A DNA stretch of 42,161 bases from Nemertoderma westbladi (Eukaryota; Xenacoelomorpha; Nemertodermatida; Nemertodermatidae). Location of the stretch: positions 32,501 to 74,661 of the forward strand of contig JAUCBJ010004605.1 in assembly GCA_032718475.1 (NCBI GenBank). The letters are read 5' to 3'. The position numbers and the translations under genes were made by a program. The notes beneath the pieces are model-generated. The model had not been told where the DNA came from and searched no databases. It saw nothing but the letters and a program-made list of their open reading frames with translations. Shown here piece by piece: positions 40,886 through 42,161 of the stretch (position 1 is its first letter; each line of letters starts with the position of its first letter).

Positions 40886-41166
40886 CTCGCAGTCTGTGAA
40901 AACTGTTTGAGATTGGAAAGGAACCTAGACCCGCTTCCAAAGGCTTGCTGCATCTGCGATCCGTAGTAGTAAAACGTGCCCGGATTGGACGGGGTCATGA
41001 CAACCACAACTGAGTCCGATAGCTCATCTATGGGAACCCAGCGCTCGTTGCTAAGCAACTCGTGACTAAGAGACTGGCTGTCTAACAGTTTGTTAGTTAC
41101 ATGACAAGAGTAGAGAGGATTAGGTTGAGAACAATCGGTCTTTGTTAAAGAGCGATAATCGGGTCC
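40886..41166 (-). CDS. LYST-like gene, exon at end of lectin-like region
   Basis: Acceptor ATATCTTTCAG precedes 41166; donor GCGAG/GTTAGT follows 40886. 281 nt, entered in phase 0 and left in phase 2, matching the next exon. Product starts GPDYRSLTKTDCSQPNPLYS and includes VVVVMTPSNPGTFYYYGSQM. In neurobeachin-type proteins a GPxY(R/K)S stretch directly follows the ConA-like lectin domain, which fits this position. The open frame extends upstream of the acceptor to an ATG in the intron, but the splice site and phase support the exon limits given. Confidence 0.78.
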
Positions 41167-42130
41167 CTGAAAGATATGCAATTTGATACACCAAATAAAT
41201 TGTAAACATCAAATGTTACTTTTTAACACGAATAAAACCAGAAAATTGGGAAAAAATGAGCACTTTTACCCCAAGTAAAAATAAGTAACCCATAACGTTG
41301 GACTGGATTTACTTTACATCTTTACCGAAAATGGAGACAGGAGGGCGAAACTCGACGCAAAACCCGTCTTGGCGAATTAATATCCCGCCTCAATGTTAAA
41401 TTCTCAATTTAGGGAAAGGAGCAGGTTACAGTGGCACGTTATTTTAACCAAAACAATAAACTAAACACTATAGAACAGGTTACAGTTTTATTTTTGACTT
41501 TGAGAGTAATCACCTGTTATTTGCGTCATATTTCCCCTGGAGAGGAATGCATTTTTATTGCGTCCAGTTTGCCCCCCTGTCTGCCAAAATGAATAGGTAT
41601 GTGAGAATGAGAATATTTTTAGTGTAATTTAATAAATTTATTACATTTGTCGAAAGTTCATCTTGAGTAGAAAAGGTGTGTACGTAATTAATTTGAGCAA
41701 AATCCACCGACACACTCATAAAAGTTAAAATGCAAAAACATAACTCAATATCCAATAATATATTTCTGTAGTTGAGCAGCTCTCTCTAACTAGAAAGCCA
41801 GCAAGCTGGCTGGAAGGAGCCCGGGGGAAGAATCCTAGCCAAGACTATTACAAAGAACTGTGTCAGTCAGCAGTAAGTAAACTAAAATTGTCTAAACTGC
41901 AAGGCGTGAGGCTAGCTGACTTTGTGGCTCGCCCCACATAATAAAAAATGAAACTTAGCTACCACTAACAAAAATATAATATGAAGCAAATAATTTCATT
42001 ATCAAGAACGTTTACAAGATATAAGATGCGCTTACCGAATATTTATAAAAAATGCCCATGATGCACAATCAGATAAATAACAACGAATAGAGCCAAATAA
42101 CAAATTTAGTTTCCTTCTATAGGTATTACC
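41167..42130 (-). other. Intron of the LYST-like gene
   Basis: AT-rich, no gene seen. A palindromic CCAGCAAGCTGGCTGG lies near 41800. Confidence 0.55.
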
Positions 42131-42161
42131 CCGTCGTCAAGCGGAATATCTCTTCCCAGTG
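42131..42161 (-). CDS. Possible LYST-like exon end, cut by window edge
   Basis: In phase 0 relative to the next exon the minus strand reads LGRDIPLDDG and is followed by GTAATA, an acceptable donor. The segment is only 31 bases long, so this is weak. If correct it supplies the residues just before GPDYRS. Confidence 0.3.

Noticed and set aside
40870-41181. 103-residue minus-strand ORF as a complete gene
   Set aside because: Start and stop lie in introns; the splice sites define the exon 40886-41166.

Overview
The window looks like intron-rich, transposon-laden DNA from an invertebrate animal. It has spliced exons with GT/AG borders, a full BEL/Pao LTR retrotransposon, an APE-type LINE carrying a 2A peptide, a Polinton-like element with 6-bp target duplications, and several satellites. 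I cannot fix the phylum from sequence alone.

Layout. 1-1200 is a satellite of about 146-bp monomers, partly arranged as 292-bp dimers. 1439-4025 (+) looks like the terminal coding exon of an unknown gene; its middle is a coding minisatellite of 8- and 5-residue units. 4380-5358 and 22970-23835 are the two halves of a decayed LINE, split by a BEL/Pao element (5359-22969, coding on the minus strand, LTRs 1154/1160 bp, TG...CA ends, 5-bp CCATT duplication). The LTRs differ by three substitutions and one 6-bp indel by eye, so it inserted recently. It has gag, a zinc-knuckle/protease segment and pol in three successive frames. Downstream of pol it carries extra ORFs, including a 591-residue protein with three CCHC-type knuckles and no env features.

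24165-36022 is an 11.86-kb element with long inverted repeats, AG...CT ends and a TAAGTG duplication, as in Maverick/Polinton elements. It has only one unexplained gene of its own (569 residues). The rest is a palindromic satellite, a LINE (27.7-31.6 kb, minus), G-rich repeats and a SINE-like piece.

36207 to the window end holds four firm exons (plus one possible) of a minus-strand host gene. The phases match at all three firm-firm junctions. The protein resembles the region between the ConA-like and BEACH parts of LYST/neurobeachin-type proteins. Its second-to-last visible exon abuts an array of exactly 53 x 48 bp. Each unit repeats 13 bp of the exon end plus the 5' splice site and 35 bp of intron, so the intron carries dozens of copies of its own donor. 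The long plus-strand ORF across this array is most likely a by-product. This array, the Polinton-like element with its unknown protein, and the accessory genes of the BEL element are the most unusual items.
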